Source: Natrialba asiatica DSM 12278 (lineage in GTDB: Archaea > Halobacteriota > Halobacteria > Halobacteriales > Natrialbaceae). From it: a DNA stretch of 64,000 bases. The translations under genes were made by a program, and so were the position numbers. The notes beneath the pieces were generated by a model. That model searched no databases and was not told where the DNA came from. It saw only the letters and a list, made by a program, of their open reading frames with translations. Shown one piece after another: positions 36,246 through 44,657 of the stretch. The stretch is from assembly GCF_000337555.1 (NCBI RefSeq), contig NZ_AOIO01000003.1:162486-226485 (forward strand), given 5' to 3'. The stretch's first letter is position 1. Each line of letters opens with the position of its first letter.

Positions 36246-36722
36246 ATGACCGACACACTCACCCGGAACCGAATCGAGACGCTCGCGCCGACCGACCACA
36301 TCTCGCTCGAACCGCCGACCGCCGACAAGCGGGGCTACATCGAGTTCCTCCTGGATCTCCTTGTCGGCGCAGGGCGTGTCGAAGACCGTGAAACCGCGCT
36401 GCAGGCCTTGCTCGCACGAGAGGAAGAGACGACGACCGGTGTCGGTATGGGTATCGGGATTCCCCACGCCCAGACCGACGCGGTAACCGAACCGTCGGTG
36501 GCGGTCACCCGCTCGGACGACGGCGTCGACTTCGGGGCGATGGACGACGAACCTGCGCGGCTCCTCTTTATGATTCTCGTCCCCGAATCGGGAGCCGACG
36601 ACCACCTCGCGATCCTGAGTACGCTGTCGCGTGCGCTCATGCACGACGAGGTCCGCCAGAACCTGTACGATGCGGAAACGCCCGACGACGTTCAGGCGGT
36701 TCTCAAGGAGGCGGTAGCATGA
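36246..36722 (+). CDS. ptfA: Fructose PTS component EIIA
   Basis: 158 residues. Mannitol/fructose-type IIA domain with LLVGAGRVEDRETALQALLAREE, GVGMGIGIPHAQTDAV where His74 is the expected phosphorylation site, and FMILVPESGADDHLAILSTLSRAL. It passes phosphate from HPr to IIB in the cytoplasm. The ATG at 36246 is chosen because similarity starts there. The stop overlaps the ptsH start by four bases (ATGA). Confidence 0.95.
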   Translation: MTDTLTRNRIETLAPTDHISLEPPTADKRGYIEFLLDLLVGAGRVEDRETALQALLAREEETTTGVGMGIGIPHAQTDAVTEPSVAVTRSDDGVDFGAMDDEPARLLFMILVPESGADDHLAILSTLSRALMHDEVRQNLYDAETPDDVQAVLKEAVA

Positions 36723-37060
36723 GTTCCGAACTCGAACGGGTCGTTACAGTCGTTCCCGAAGCGGGCCTGCACGCTCGTCCTGCCGCCACGTTCGTCGAAA
36801 CGGTCACCGACGCAGACTCCGACGTTCAGATCGCGCACGCGACCGACGATGATGACGACCTCACGCCCGCAGCCAGCATGATCGCCGTCACGAGCCTCGG
36901 CGTCGAACACGGCGAAGAGATCCGGATCGTTGCCGACGGCCCGGATGCAGCGGCGACGCTCGATGCGCTCGAACGCGTGCTTACGACACCGGAAGACGAA
37001 CTCGGCGGAGAGAACGCAACGGCCACAGACGCAGACGCGACCACAGACACGAATGCCTGA
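36719..37060 (+). CDS. ptsH: Phosphocarrier protein HPr
   Basis: 113 residues. The HPr fold occupies residues 1-~90 with the active-site EAGLHARPAA (His18) and the TPAASMIAVTSLGVEHGEEI segment where bacterial HPr has the regulatory serine. Carries phosphate from enzyme I to IIA. The last ~20 residues are a low-complexity Ala/Thr/Asp tail absent from bacterial HPr. Coupled on both sides: four-base overlap with ptfA and eight-base overlap with ptsI. Confidence 0.95.
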   Translation: MSSELERVVTVVPEAGLHARPAATFVETVTDADSDVQIAHATDDDDDLTPAASMIAVTSLGVEHGEEIRIVADGPDAAATLDALERVLTTPEDELGGENATATDADATTDTNA

Positions 37061-38750
37061 GCAGATGTCCCGCCGAACACTCACCGGCACCGGTGCGACG
37101 CCACGCGCTGCCGTCGGCACGGTCGTCTGGTACAGTCGAGACAGCGACCTCGGAGACCCCGACGAGACGAGCGTCGATCCGCCAACCGAACTCGAACGGT
37201 TCGAGGACGCGCGCGAAGCCGCCCGCGCGGAACTCGAAGCCGAGCGCGAGCGCACCGCCGAGCGGGTCGGCGAGCAAGAGGCCGACGTGTTCGACGCCCA
37301 TCTACAGTTCCTCAACGACCCGCAGATCGAATCCGGCGTCTCGAGCGGCGTCGAGAACGACTTGCCAGCCGAACACGCCGTCAAACGAGCCTTTGCCGAC
37401 CCGATCGAGCAGTTCCAGGATATGGACGGACGGATGGCCGAGCGGGCCGACGACCTCCGCGACGTTCGCGACCGCCTGATTCGGCTGCTCACCGGCAGCG
37501 AACGGGTCGATCTCGGCGACCTCCCGGACGGGGCAGTCGTCCTCGCCGAGCGACTGACTCCAAGCGATACGGCACAACTCGATCCGGGCCGAGTTGCCGG
37601 GTTCGCGACCGTTACCGGCGGCCGAACCTCCCACGCGGCGATCTTCGCTCGATCGCTGGCACTCCCGGCCGTCGTCGGCATCGGCGACGAACTACACGAG
37701 GTCGAGGAAGGGGCGACCGTCGTCGTCGACGGGGAAACCGGCGAACTCTGTCTCGATCCGAGCGACGAGCACCGCGAGGAGGCGATGGCCACCGGCGAGG
37801 TCGACGTTCGAACCGACCCCGTAAGCACGGCCGACGGTCGTGCCATCGAAGTCGCCGCAAACGTCGGCCAACCCGCCGAACTCGACGGCGTCCGAGCACA
37901 GGGCGCGGACGGAATCGGCCTCTACCGCACGGAGTTTCTGTTCCTCGACCGCCAGTCACCACCCGACGAGGACGAACAGTACGACGCGTACACGACCGCC
38001 CTCGAGACGTTCCCGGACGGGCGCGTGATCGTCCGCACGCTCGACATCGGCGGCGACAAGCCGATTCCCTACCTCGACCTTCCCGACGAGGAGAATCCGT
38101 TCCTCGGCGAACGCGGGATCCGTCGCTCGCTCGACTCCGACACCGAACTCTTCGAAACCCAACTGCGCGCGCTGCTCCGCGCAGCCGCCGACGGCGACGG
38201 AGAACTCGCCGTCATGTTCCCGCTCGTCACGACGGTCGATGAACTCGACGCCGCACTCGAAACCGTGGGCGCAGTTGCAAAGCAACTGGACGCGGAAAAC
38301 GTCGCCCACGCCGTCCCCGAACTCGGCGTGATGATCGAAACCCCGAGCGCCGTGTTCGCCGCACCGGAACTCGCCGAGCGAGTCGACTTCCTCAGCGTCG
38401 GTACGAACGATCTCACCCAGTACACGATGGCCGCCGCACGCGGCAACGAAAACGTCGAAGCGCTCAGAGACCCGACGCAGCCGGCCGTTCTTCGCGCCAT
38501 CGAACGAACCGTCGACGCGGCCCACGAAAACGATGCGTGGGTCGGCATGTGCGGCGAAATGGCCGGCGACCCCGACCTAACCGAACTCCTCGTCGGACTG
38601 GGATTCGACGAACTGAGCATGAGCGCCGTCACCGTTCCGGACGTAAAAGCAGCCGTCCGATCGATTCACACCGACGATGCGGCCGCGCACGCAACGCGCG
38701 CACTCGACGCAGCCACCGGAGAGCAAGTACGTACGCAGCTCAACGAGTAA
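37053..38750 (+). CDS. ptsI: PTS enzyme I (phosphoenolpyruvate-protein phosphotransferase)
   Basis: 565 residues. Uses PEP to phosphorylate HPr. Domains: N-terminal HPr-binding/phospho-His domain with GGRTSHAAIFAR (active His194), then the C-terminal PEP-binding barrel with GLYRTEFLFLDR, IVRTLDIGGDKPIPYL, NPFLGERGIRRSL, DFLSVGTNDLTQYTMAAARGN and the catalytic-cysteine segment WVGMCGEMAGD. ATG 37053 overlaps ptsH by eight bases; ATG 37065 is an alternative. Shares the operon with all other PTS components. Confidence 0.96.
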   Translation: MPEQMSRRTLTGTGATPRAAVGTVVWYSRDSDLGDPDETSVDPPTELERFEDAREAARAELEAERERTAERVGEQEADVFDAHLQFLNDPQIESGVSSGVENDLPAEHAVKRAFADPIEQFQDMDGRMAERADDLRDVRDRLIRLLTGSERVDLGDLPDGAVVLAERLTPSDTAQLDPGRVAGFATVTGGRTSHAAIFARSLALPAVVGIGDELHEVEEGATVVVDGETGELCLDPSDEHREEAMATGEVDVRTDPVSTADGRAIEVAANVGQPAELDGVRAQGADGIGLYRTEFLFLDRQSPPDEDEQYDAYTTALETFPDGRVIVRTLDIGGDKPIPYLDLPDEENPFLGERGIRRSLDSDTELFETQLRALLRAAADGDGELAVMFPLVTTVDELDAALETVGAVAKQLDAENVAHAVPELGVMIETPSAVFAAPELAERVDFLSVGTNDLTQYTMAAARGNENVEALRDPTQPAVLRAIERTVDAAHENDAWVGMCGEMAGDPDLTELLVGLGFDELSMSAVTVPDVKAAVRSIHTDDAAAHATRALDAATGEQVRTQLNE

Positions 38751-38784
38751 CTCGCCTACTGCAACCTCACGACACCACACAGCC

Positions 38785-39246
38785 ATGAAACTCATCGCAG
38801 TCACGTCATGTCCAACCGGTATCGCACACAGCCAGATGGCAGCGGAAAACCTCGAGACGACCGCCGAAGACCGCGGCCACGACATCAAAGTCGAGGTCCA
38901 GGGCGCAATGGGTGCCGAAAACGAACTGACCGAGACCGACGTTCAGACCGCTGACGCAGCGATCATCGCCGCAGATACGGCGGTCAGTCAGGATCGCTTT
39001 ACGGACATCGTGCTGATCAAAAGCGCCGTCAAAGAAGCCGTCAACGACGCCGGCGGACTCATCGATCAAGCGGTGCACCAAGCCGAAGCCGGCGAAACAG
39101 GCGTTAGCGCTGTCGGGTCCGAGAGCGGAGCGACCGCCGAATCCGAAACCGAACAGGCGGGTTCGGCAACCGCCGAATCCACGGAACAGCTCGGCGGCGA
39201 CCCCTCCAAAGGCCTCTTCGCCCGCCTCAAGCGGTTATTCTCCTAA
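38785..39246 (+). CDS. ptfB: Fructose PTS component EIIB
   Basis: 153 residues. The IIB-Fru domain fills the first ~105 residues, with MKLIAVTSCPTGIAHSQMAAENL (phospho-cysteine Cys9 in the CPTGIAH loop) and GAENELTETDVQTADAAIIAADTAV. It phosphorylates fructose at C1 during transport through EIIC. After it comes an acidic Glu/Ser/Ala linker and a short basic-hydrophobic end (LFARLKRLFS) that could contact the membrane. ATG 38785 begins the domain exactly. Confidence 0.94.
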   Translation: MKLIAVTSCPTGIAHSQMAAENLETTAEDRGHDIKVEVQGAMGAENELTETDVQTADAAIIAADTAVSQDRFTDIVLIKSAVKEAVNDAGGLIDQAVHQAEAGETGVSAVGSESGATAESETEQAGSATAESTEQLGGDPSKGLFARLKRLFS

Positions 39247-39332
39247 TGGAACGGCTCGACTCGATCCGACGAGGGGCACGGAGACCGCAACCACACTGCA
39301 ACCACACCTCCCGAAAACACCCGACGAAATCG

Positions 39333-40202
39333 ATGACACTGACCGACGTACGCACACTCCTCGATGAACTCGCGGCGATCGCACCCGCCGTCAGGACGGA
39401 GTTACGATCGGCCGCCAACCGGGGGAAAACAGCGACGGAGAACTCGAGCGGTGACGACCAATCAGTCGCGGATCTGGCGATCAATCGCCGGTTTCGAGAG
39501 CGATTGAGCCCGCTCGACGCCGTCGGTGCGTTCGCCAGCGAAGAGTGCGAGAGCGTCGAAGAAACCGGCGAGGGATACAGCGTCGCCATCGATCCGCTCG
39601 ACGGATCGTCGAATCTACAGTCGAACAATACCGTCGGGACGGTCATTGGCGTATACGACGCACCGCTTCCGGCCAGCGGACGGAATCTGATTGCCAGCGC
39701 CGTTCTCCTGTACGGACCGATAACGACGATGACGACCGCCGTCGACGGAACTGTAACGCAGTATACGATCGACTGCGGCGAGATGGTCGATTCCCGTCCG
39801 GTGACCGTTCCCGATAGGGAACGGATCTGCGGATTCGCCGGAACGACGAGCGAGTGGTCCGAGCCGGTCCGGTCGTTCTGGCGGGAGCTAACCGACGAAT
39901 GCAAACTTCGGTACACCGGTGCGATGGTCGGCGATATCGCGCACCTCCTCGTCGACGGCGGACTGCTCGGGTATCCCGAGCGAACAGCCAGTCCGAACGG
40001 GGATCTTCGACTCCAGTACGAGGTGAATCCGATCGCCCACCTCGTCGAAACCGCCGGCGGACGGTCGTCAACCGGTCGCGGGTCGCCGCTCGATATCCAA
40101 CCCGACGGATTGCATCAGCACGTTCCGGCGTACTTCGGGACACCAGCCACGATCGACACGTTGGAGGCTCATCTCGAGAGTGCCAGCCAAACGGACGAGT
40201 GA
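39333..40202 (+). CDS. fbp: Fructose-1,6-bisphosphatase, class I
   Basis: 289 residues. Sugar phosphatase of the FBPase/inositol-monophosphatase superfamily: VAIDPLDGSSNLQSNNTVGTVIGVY holds the metal-binding DPxDGSSN; CKLRYTGAMVGDIAHLLVDGGLLGYP is the FBPase-type substrate loop, which distinguishes it from inositol phosphatases; E at FASEEC supplies another metal ligand. Converts fructose-1,6-bisphosphate to fructose-6-phosphate. ATG 39333 is preferred over 39246, which would overlap ptfB and add an unusual basic extension. Last gene of the PTS locus; during growth on fructose it opens the route to hexose-phosphate. Confidence 0.9.
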   Translation: MTLTDVRTLLDELAAIAPAVRTELRSAANRGKTATENSSGDDQSVADLAINRRFRERLSPLDAVGAFASEECESVEETGEGYSVAIDPLDGSSNLQSNNTVGTVIGVYDAPLPASGRNLIASAVLLYGPITTMTTAVDGTVTQYTIDCGEMVDSRPVTVPDRERICGFAGTTSEWSEPVRSFWRELTDECKLRYTGAMVGDIAHLLVDGGLLGYPERTASPNGDLRLQYEVNPIAHLVETAGGRSSTGRGSPLDIQPDGLHQHVPAYFGTPATIDTLEAHLESASQTDE

Positions 40203-40316
40203 GAGACCGCCGCGAGCGGAAGACGAACTCCCATTCTAATGTAGAGATCCCAATGTGTCACAGTCGACCGCGAGTCCATCCGCAGAGCGCAAATTAGCGG
40301 GTGTAAGCGGGTAGAA

Positions 40317-40333
40317 AACGGTACGATACCGTT
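40317..40333. terminator. Hairpin after fbp
   Basis: AACGGTA-CGA-TACCGTT is a perfect 7-base inverted repeat with a three-base loop, 115 bases after the fbp stop and before the MaoC promoter. Could be a terminator-like hairpin or an operator; no T tract follows. Confidence 0.35.
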
Positions 40334-40385
40334 CTCATAGAATCGAATACGCACAATTACGAGAGGGTCAAAACCCGCCCTTAGG

Positions 40386-40393
40386 TTTATACC
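40386..40393 (+). promoter_or_regulatory. TATA element for the MaoC gene
   Basis: TTTATACC lies about 25 bases before the ATG at 40415, the normal spacing for a leaderless haloarchaeal transcript. Confidence 0.6.
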
Positions 40394-40414
40394 ATATGGA
40401 GATAACCATTAGAT

Positions 40415-40864
40415 ATGGTAGGAAAATTCTACGAAGATTTTTCCGTCGGAGATACACAGGAGTTCGGCAACTATACCGTCGAAAAAGAGGAGATCATTGC
40501 ATACGGGAAGAAATACGATCCCCAACCGTTTCATACAAACGAGGATGCCGCCGAAGAGTCAGCCTTTGGCGGACTCATCGCGAGCGGACTCCTCACCGCG
40601 GGGATCGGGCAGCGAATGCTCGTCGAGAATTTCATTCACGGATCTCGTGCGAGAGGGTCGCTCGGTATCGATAACTTGCGTTGGCGACATCCCGTTAGAC
40701 CCGGAGATACGCTTTCGATGAAGACGGAGATAGTTGAAAAAGAGATCTGGAACGACGACTACGGAATTGTCAGCGTTAGTATCGAGATACGCAACCAAGA
40801 GGGTGAGATAGCCGCATCGCTGATCGGACTGATTAGATACGAAAGAAGGGAAGAACGAGAGTAA
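40415..40864 (+). CDS. MaoC-like (R)-specific enoyl-CoA hydratase family protein
   Basis: 149 residues of the hot-dog fold. The hydratase-2 motif is clear: KKYDPQPFHTNEDAAEES-FGGLIASG, in which Asp and His are the catalytic pair, followed by RWRHPVRPGDTLSMKTEIVE. Such enzymes hydrate enoyl-CoA in fatty acid, PHA or dicarboxylic acid metabolism. Codon use (many AGA/ATA and A/T third positions) is less GC-biased than in the neighbouring PTS genes, and no CoA-pathway gene lies nearby, so it may have been acquired with the following hydrolase. Confidence 0.88.
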   Translation: MVGKFYEDFSVGDTQEFGNYTVEKEEIIAYGKKYDPQPFHTNEDAAEESAFGGLIASGLLTAGIGQRMLVENFIHGSRARGSLGIDNLRWRHPVRPGDTLSMKTEIVEKEIWNDDYGIVSVSIEIRNQEGEIAASLIGLIRYERREERE

Positions 40865-41048
40865 GAGAGCGCTTTCCTATCGAAAACCAATAGGAACGTA
40901 GAATACGGTGCAATACACTCAGGACCGGGGTGTAAAATCAGCTATTGGGGAAAAGTTCAGTGATGTGTCTCCTTTATATTCATATTTCTATTTAACAATT
41001 TTGAGTGAACTGATATATAGTAGAATGTTGACTCTGGATACGATACGT

Positions 41049-41864
41049 ATGAAAAAAGAGAGCCCAACAGTAGCGAGATACCGAGAGCGGGCATCTACCG
41101 TGATAACGGACGCTGGCGATGGCCCGCCGATCGTATTTGCCCACGGCATGCTAACGGATCGGACGTTATTCAACCACCAGCTCGCAGCGTTATCGGATAG
41201 CTATCGAACGATCTCTTACGACTTGCGAGCGCGAACCGACCGCTATAACGAATCCTACGACCTCAAGGATCTCGCCGCCGATCTCAACGCATTACTCGAC
41301 GCGCTACACATCGAGTCGGTTGTATTAGCCGGGATTTCCATGGGCGGATTTATGGCGCTACGCTTTGCGGAACACTATCCGCAACGAGTAAACGGCCTCG
41401 TTCTCATCAACAGTATGGCCGAACCGCATACGGAGGCCGAACGAGAAGAATACAGCGCCCTTGCAAAACGAGTTCTCGACGAAGGCGTGCAATCCGAACG
41501 CGTCCGCCACATCGCTCGGACCAAAATGTTCGGAGAAACGACACTGGAAGATAACCCTACTATTGTTGATCATTGGGAAAAGCGGTGGATGACCTATCCT
41601 CACGAGTCAGTTTACCACGCTATGCACTCGTGGATTGATCGGTCCGATTACACACATAAGCTTCCAAATATCGAAATTCCAGTGTTATCTATCCACGGAA
41701 AAGAAAATACCGTTCTTGCTCCGAAACGTACGGAATCAATGCTGAATACCCTTCCTGACGCGCGTCAAACGGTGGTATCTGCAGCAGGACACAGCGCCCC
41801 GGTGGAACAGCCAGACGAGGTAACTGACGCCATTCGCGAGTTCCTATCAGAGGGAATATTATAG
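41049..41864 (+). CDS. Alpha/beta hydrolase
   Basis: 271 residues. Alpha/beta-hydrolase landmarks: oxyanion loop IVFAHGML, nucleophile elbow GISMGGF (Ser), SIHGKENT in the acid position and catalytic His in AAGHSAPVEQPDEV. Closest general type is 3-oxoadipate enol-lactonase/esterase. The start is uncertain: in-frame ATGs exist at 40908, 41025 and 41049; similarity begins after 41049 and a TATA-like GATATATAG lies at about 41010-41018. The gene and its flanks are notably A/T-rich. Substrate unknown. Confidence 0.82.
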   Translation: MKKESPTVARYRERASTVITDAGDGPPIVFAHGMLTDRTLFNHQLAALSDSYRTISYDLRARTDRYNESYDLKDLAADLNALLDALHIESVVLAGISMGGFMALRFAEHYPQRVNGLVLINSMAEPHTEAEREEYSALAKRVLDEGVQSERVRHIARTKMFGETTLEDNPTIVDHWEKRWMTYPHESVYHAMHSWIDRSDYTHKLPNIEIPVLSIHGKENTVLAPKRTESMLNTLPDARQTVVSAAGHSAPVEQPDEVTDAIREFLSEGIL

Positions 41865-41865
41865 T

Positions 41866-41880
41866 GTATATTTTTGTGAG
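41866..41880 (+). terminator. T-rich tract after the hydrolase gene
   Basis: The stop codon is followed at once by GTGTATATTTTTGTG, with a run of five T; oligo-T tracts are the usual archaeal termination signal. Confidence 0.35.
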
Positions 41881-42044
41881 AGAGTGTTATCGTAGTTTCA
41901 TCTCTCCTGCTGGGCGGAATACGTATAGATAGCTAGTATAATATTTTATTTTGGAAATATAGAATGGAGTACCTCTGAATAGAAGCGACCCGTAGGACGA
42001 CCACACACGAGTGGATCGTATTCACCATAGATTTAATGTACTAT

Positions 42045-42054
42045 TGTTCGAACA
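42045..42054. promoter_or_regulatory. Palindrome at the SMP-30 promoter
   Basis: TGTTCGAACA is a perfect 10-base palindrome placed between a TATA-like TTTAATG (42032-42038) and the ATG at 42061, so it would cover the transcription start. A repressor site is plausible; the IclR protein encoded at 43896-44657 is one candidate. Confidence 0.5.
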
Positions 42055-42060
42055 TAGCAT

Positions 42061-42930
42061 ATGGCACGACCAGAACGTATTGTCGATATCCGCGCCCACA
42101 CCGGCGAGGGTCCGATATGGCACCCGGACGAGCGCCGGCTGTACTGGGTCGACATCCCGGCGGGACGGCTGTACGAATACGACCCAGCGGCCGACGACTG
42201 CGAACTCGTCTACGAAACGACCGAGCGGCCGCTCGGCGGGACCACGGTCGAAGCCGATGGCGCATTGCTCCTGTTCACCCACGGAACCGTTCTCCGATTC
42301 GACCCGACGACGGCCGCCGTAACCACGGTCGCCGAACTCGAAACGGAGACGCGATTCAACGATGTCATCGCCGACCCCGAAGGGCGCGTCTTCTGCGGGA
42401 CGATGCCCGGCGAGAACGAACTCGGAGAGCTCTACCGGCTCGACCCGGACGGCACAGCGACCGTCGTCGTCGAAACCGTCGACATCGCCAACGGGATGGG
42501 GTTTTCTCCCGACGGCGAGACCTTCTACTTCACCGAATCCGAAGCACAGCGAATCTACGCGTTCGACTACGACAGGGCCACCGGCGAACTCTGGAACCGC
42601 CGCGTCCTCCTCGAGACACCGCCAGACGATGGGGTTCCGGACGGTATGACCGTCGACGGAGACGGATACATCTGGTCCGCCCGGTGGAACGGCGGCCGCG
42701 TCATCAAATACGCGCCGGACGGAACCGCGGTCGATGAACTCGATCTTCCCGCGCGAAAGGTTTCCTCAGTCACCATCGGTGGCCCGTCGTACGACGAACT
42801 GTATCTCACGACTGCGCTCACCGACGGTGACCGCGCTACCGAGGGAGATGGGGCCGGAGCGCTCTTTCGCGTTCCTGATATCGATACCGGTGGCGTTCCC
42901 GAGTTCCGCTCGCGGATCGCAAGCGAGTGA
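42061..42930 (+). CDS. SMP-30/gluconolactonase family sugar lactonase
   Basis: 289 residues, six-bladed beta-propeller of the SMP-30 (regucalcin) family. Metal-site residues can be assigned: Glu16 in HTGEGPIWH, Asn100 in RFNDVIADPEGR, Asn144 in DIANGMGFSPDG and Asp194 in PDGMTVDGDG. Family members hydrolyse aldonolactones; in haloarchaeal xylose and arabinose oxidation a pentonolactonase of this family follows the dehydrogenase step. The Gfo6-type dehydrogenase 2.6 kb downstream makes that role likely. Leaderless promoter with a palindrome over the start. Confidence 0.88.
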   Translation: MARPERIVDIRAHTGEGPIWHPDERRLYWVDIPAGRLYEYDPAADDCELVYETTERPLGGTTVEADGALLLFTHGTVLRFDPTTAAVTTVAELETETRFNDVIADPEGRVFCGTMPGENELGELYRLDPDGTATVVVETVDIANGMGFSPDGETFYFTESEAQRIYAFDYDRATGELWNRRVLLETPPDDGVPDGMTVDGDGYIWSARWNGGRVIKYAPDGTAVDELDLPARKVSSVTIGGPSYDELYLTTALTDGDRATEGDGAGALFRVPDIDTGGVPEFRSRIASE

Positions 42931-43008
42931 TCAGAAATCGGCAATTCGAGGCCGGAACCGGGAATAGACGGGATACCGGTATGACTAGAGCGTGATCTCG
43001 ACGCAGGT

Positions 43009-43788
43009 TCAGAGGGCGCTCGTCGCAAAGCCGCCGTCCACCGTCAGCACTTCGCCGGTCACGAACGAGGCGGCGTCGCTGGAGAGATAGATCGCCGCGC
43101 CGATCAACTCCTCACGCTCGCCGACGCGACCGAGCGGGGTTCGCTTGTCGATCCGCGCTCGTTTCTCGGTTCCTTCGGCGTAGGTGTCCGCGTTCTGCGG
43201 TGTGATGAAGAATCCGGGGGCAATCGCATTGACCCGAACGTCGGGAGCGAGTTCTTTTGCGGAGGCGCGGGTGAACGCCTCGACGCCACCTTTCGCGGCC
43301 GAGTAGGCCGGCAGATTCGCCATCGAGAGTCGCGCCGAAAGCGAGGAGATGTTGATGATGCTTCCGCCGCCGTCCTCGGCCATCGCAGGTGCGAAGGTCT
43401 GCGTCACGCGCCGGACGCCGTCGAGTGCGACGTCGGTGACGAACTCCCAGTCATCGTCGTCGACGCCGAGGACGGTCTCGCGGGAGATCGCGCCTTGCGA
43501 TGCGACGACGATGTCGACACCGCCGAACAGTTCTTCGGCGCGTTCACGGACGAGTTCGAGTGAGTCTCGGTCAGTGACGTCGCAGGTGATGCGGGCGGTT
43601 TCGGCGCCACGGTCTTCGAGTAGGGTCGCGGTCTCGTCGACTTTGTCCTCGCTTCGGCTGGTTGCAATGACATCGGCACCGTCGGCGGCAAGTCCGAGGG
43701 CGAGTGCTTGTCCAATGCCGCTGGTACCACCGACGACGATGGCACGCTTTCCCGAAACGGTAACCGGAGTGTGCGAATAATCCTCCAT
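43009..43788 (-). CDS. Short-chain dehydrogenase/reductase (sugar or sugar-acid type)
   Basis: 259 residues, classical SDR. Cofactor loop VGGTSGIGQALALGLAADGADVIATSRSEDK; NAG-type position VASQGA; catalytic INISSLSARLSMANLPAYSAAKGG with Ser, Tyr and Lys; C-terminal SDAASFVTGEVLTVDGGFATS. Resembles KduD/gluconate 5-dehydrogenase and glucose dehydrogenase-type enzymes. Lies convergent to the SMP-30 gene and next to an IclR gene, so a sugar or aldonate substrate is inferred. ATG 43788 is preferred over 43833 by family length. Confidence 0.9.
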   Translation of the reverse strand: MEDYSHTPVTVSGKRAIVVGGTSGIGQALALGLAADGADVIATSRSEDKVDETATLLEDRGAETARITCDVTDRDSLELVRERAEELFGGVDIVVASQGAISRETVLGVDDDDWEFVTDVALDGVRRVTQTFAPAMAEDGGGSIINISSLSARLSMANLPAYSAAKGGVEAFTRASAKELAPDVRVNAIAPGFFITPQNADTYAEGTEKRARIDKRTPLGRVGEREELIGAAIYLSSDAASFVTGEVLTVDGGFATSAL

Positions 43789-43895
43789 ACGAAGGGGACT
43801 CTCGTCGGGAATCATGAACGTTTTCATCGGCACGATCGCAGAGCCGAGGGGTGTCAGGGAGAGTGGGGTGGAGAGAGCGATGGAGAAAGGCGATG

Positions 43896-44657
43896 TCAGG
43901 AGTAATTGTACTCGAGTTCGATCACGTTTGCAGCGCCGAGTACTGCCTCGGGGAGGGCCTCGTAAAAGCGGTCGTCATCGACCCGGTGGACCGGACAGGC
44001 CACGCTGATAGCGGCGATACTGCGGTCCGAATCGTCGGTGATCGGCGCGGCGATACAGCGGAGTCCGTTGAGGCGCTCTTCTCGGTCGACCGCGTATCGC
44101 TGGTCGCGGATTTCCTCGAGTTCAGCGTCGAACGCGTCGCGGTCGGTGATCGTTTGTGGGGTGAGTTCGGGAAGTCCTTGGTCGGCGATGATTTCGTCGA
44201 CCGTTTCGTCGGGACGAAACGCGAGAATCGCTTTGCCGAGGCCGGTACAGTGGAGGCGAACGCGTTTTCCCTCGTGGGTGTCGAGTTCGACTGCGTTTTC
44301 GCCTTTCGACTGATAAAGGTAGATACCCTTGCCGTTCTTTTCGACGAGAAGGTTGACGAGTTCCCCCGTTTCGTCGGCGAGTTCGTCGACTTGCGACTGG
44401 GCAGTGTCGTAGATCGGCGTCCGATTGCGGGCGTACGCGCCGAGGCCGAGAAACGAGAGACCGATGTGGTATTCGTCGCCGTCCTTGTCGACGTACTCGT
44501 AGTTCTCGAGCGTCGTCAGGTGGTTGTGAACGGCGCTCTTGCCGATGTCGACGCGGGCTGCGATCTCGGAGACGCCAGCTCCGTCGAGTTCTTGAATGAT
44601 CTCGAGGATTTCGAACGTTCGCCCGACGGTTCGTACGGGATATTTCGGATCCGCCAT
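43896..44657 (-). CDS. IclR family transcriptional regulator
   Basis: 253 residues. Winged helix-turn-helix (EIIQELDGAGVSEIAARVDIGKSAVHNHLTTLENY) followed by the effector domain (YLYQSKGENAVELDTHEGKRVRLHCTGLGKAILAF, YAVDREERLNGLRCIAAPI, AISVACPVHRV). Start ATG 44657 is about 28 bases from CATATAAATT (44681-44690), read TATA on the minus strand. Two copies of a TCACAT half-site (44663-44668 and 44678-44683, 15 bases apart) lie in the leader region and could bind a regulator. Probably controls the lactonase, SDR and Gfo6 genes around it. Confidence 0.92.
   Translation of the reverse strand: MADPKYPVRTVGRTFEILEIIQELDGAGVSEIAARVDIGKSAVHNHLTTLENYEYVDKDGDEYHIGLSFLGLGAYARNRTPIYDTAQSQVDELADETGELVNLLVEKNGKGIYLYQSKGENAVELDTHEGKRVRLHCTGLGKAILAFRPDETVDEIIADQGLPELTPQTITDRDAFDAELEEIRDQRYAVDREERLNGLRCIAAPITDDSDRSIAAISVACPVHRVDDDRFYEALPEAVLGAANVIELEYNYS

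Noticed and set aside
40236..40316. Possible tRNA or small RNA before the MaoC gene
   Set aside because: No GTTCRA T-loop, acceptor stem or CCA-type end could be folded; only a 10-base tandem AGCGGGTGTA/AGCGGGTAGA is seen.
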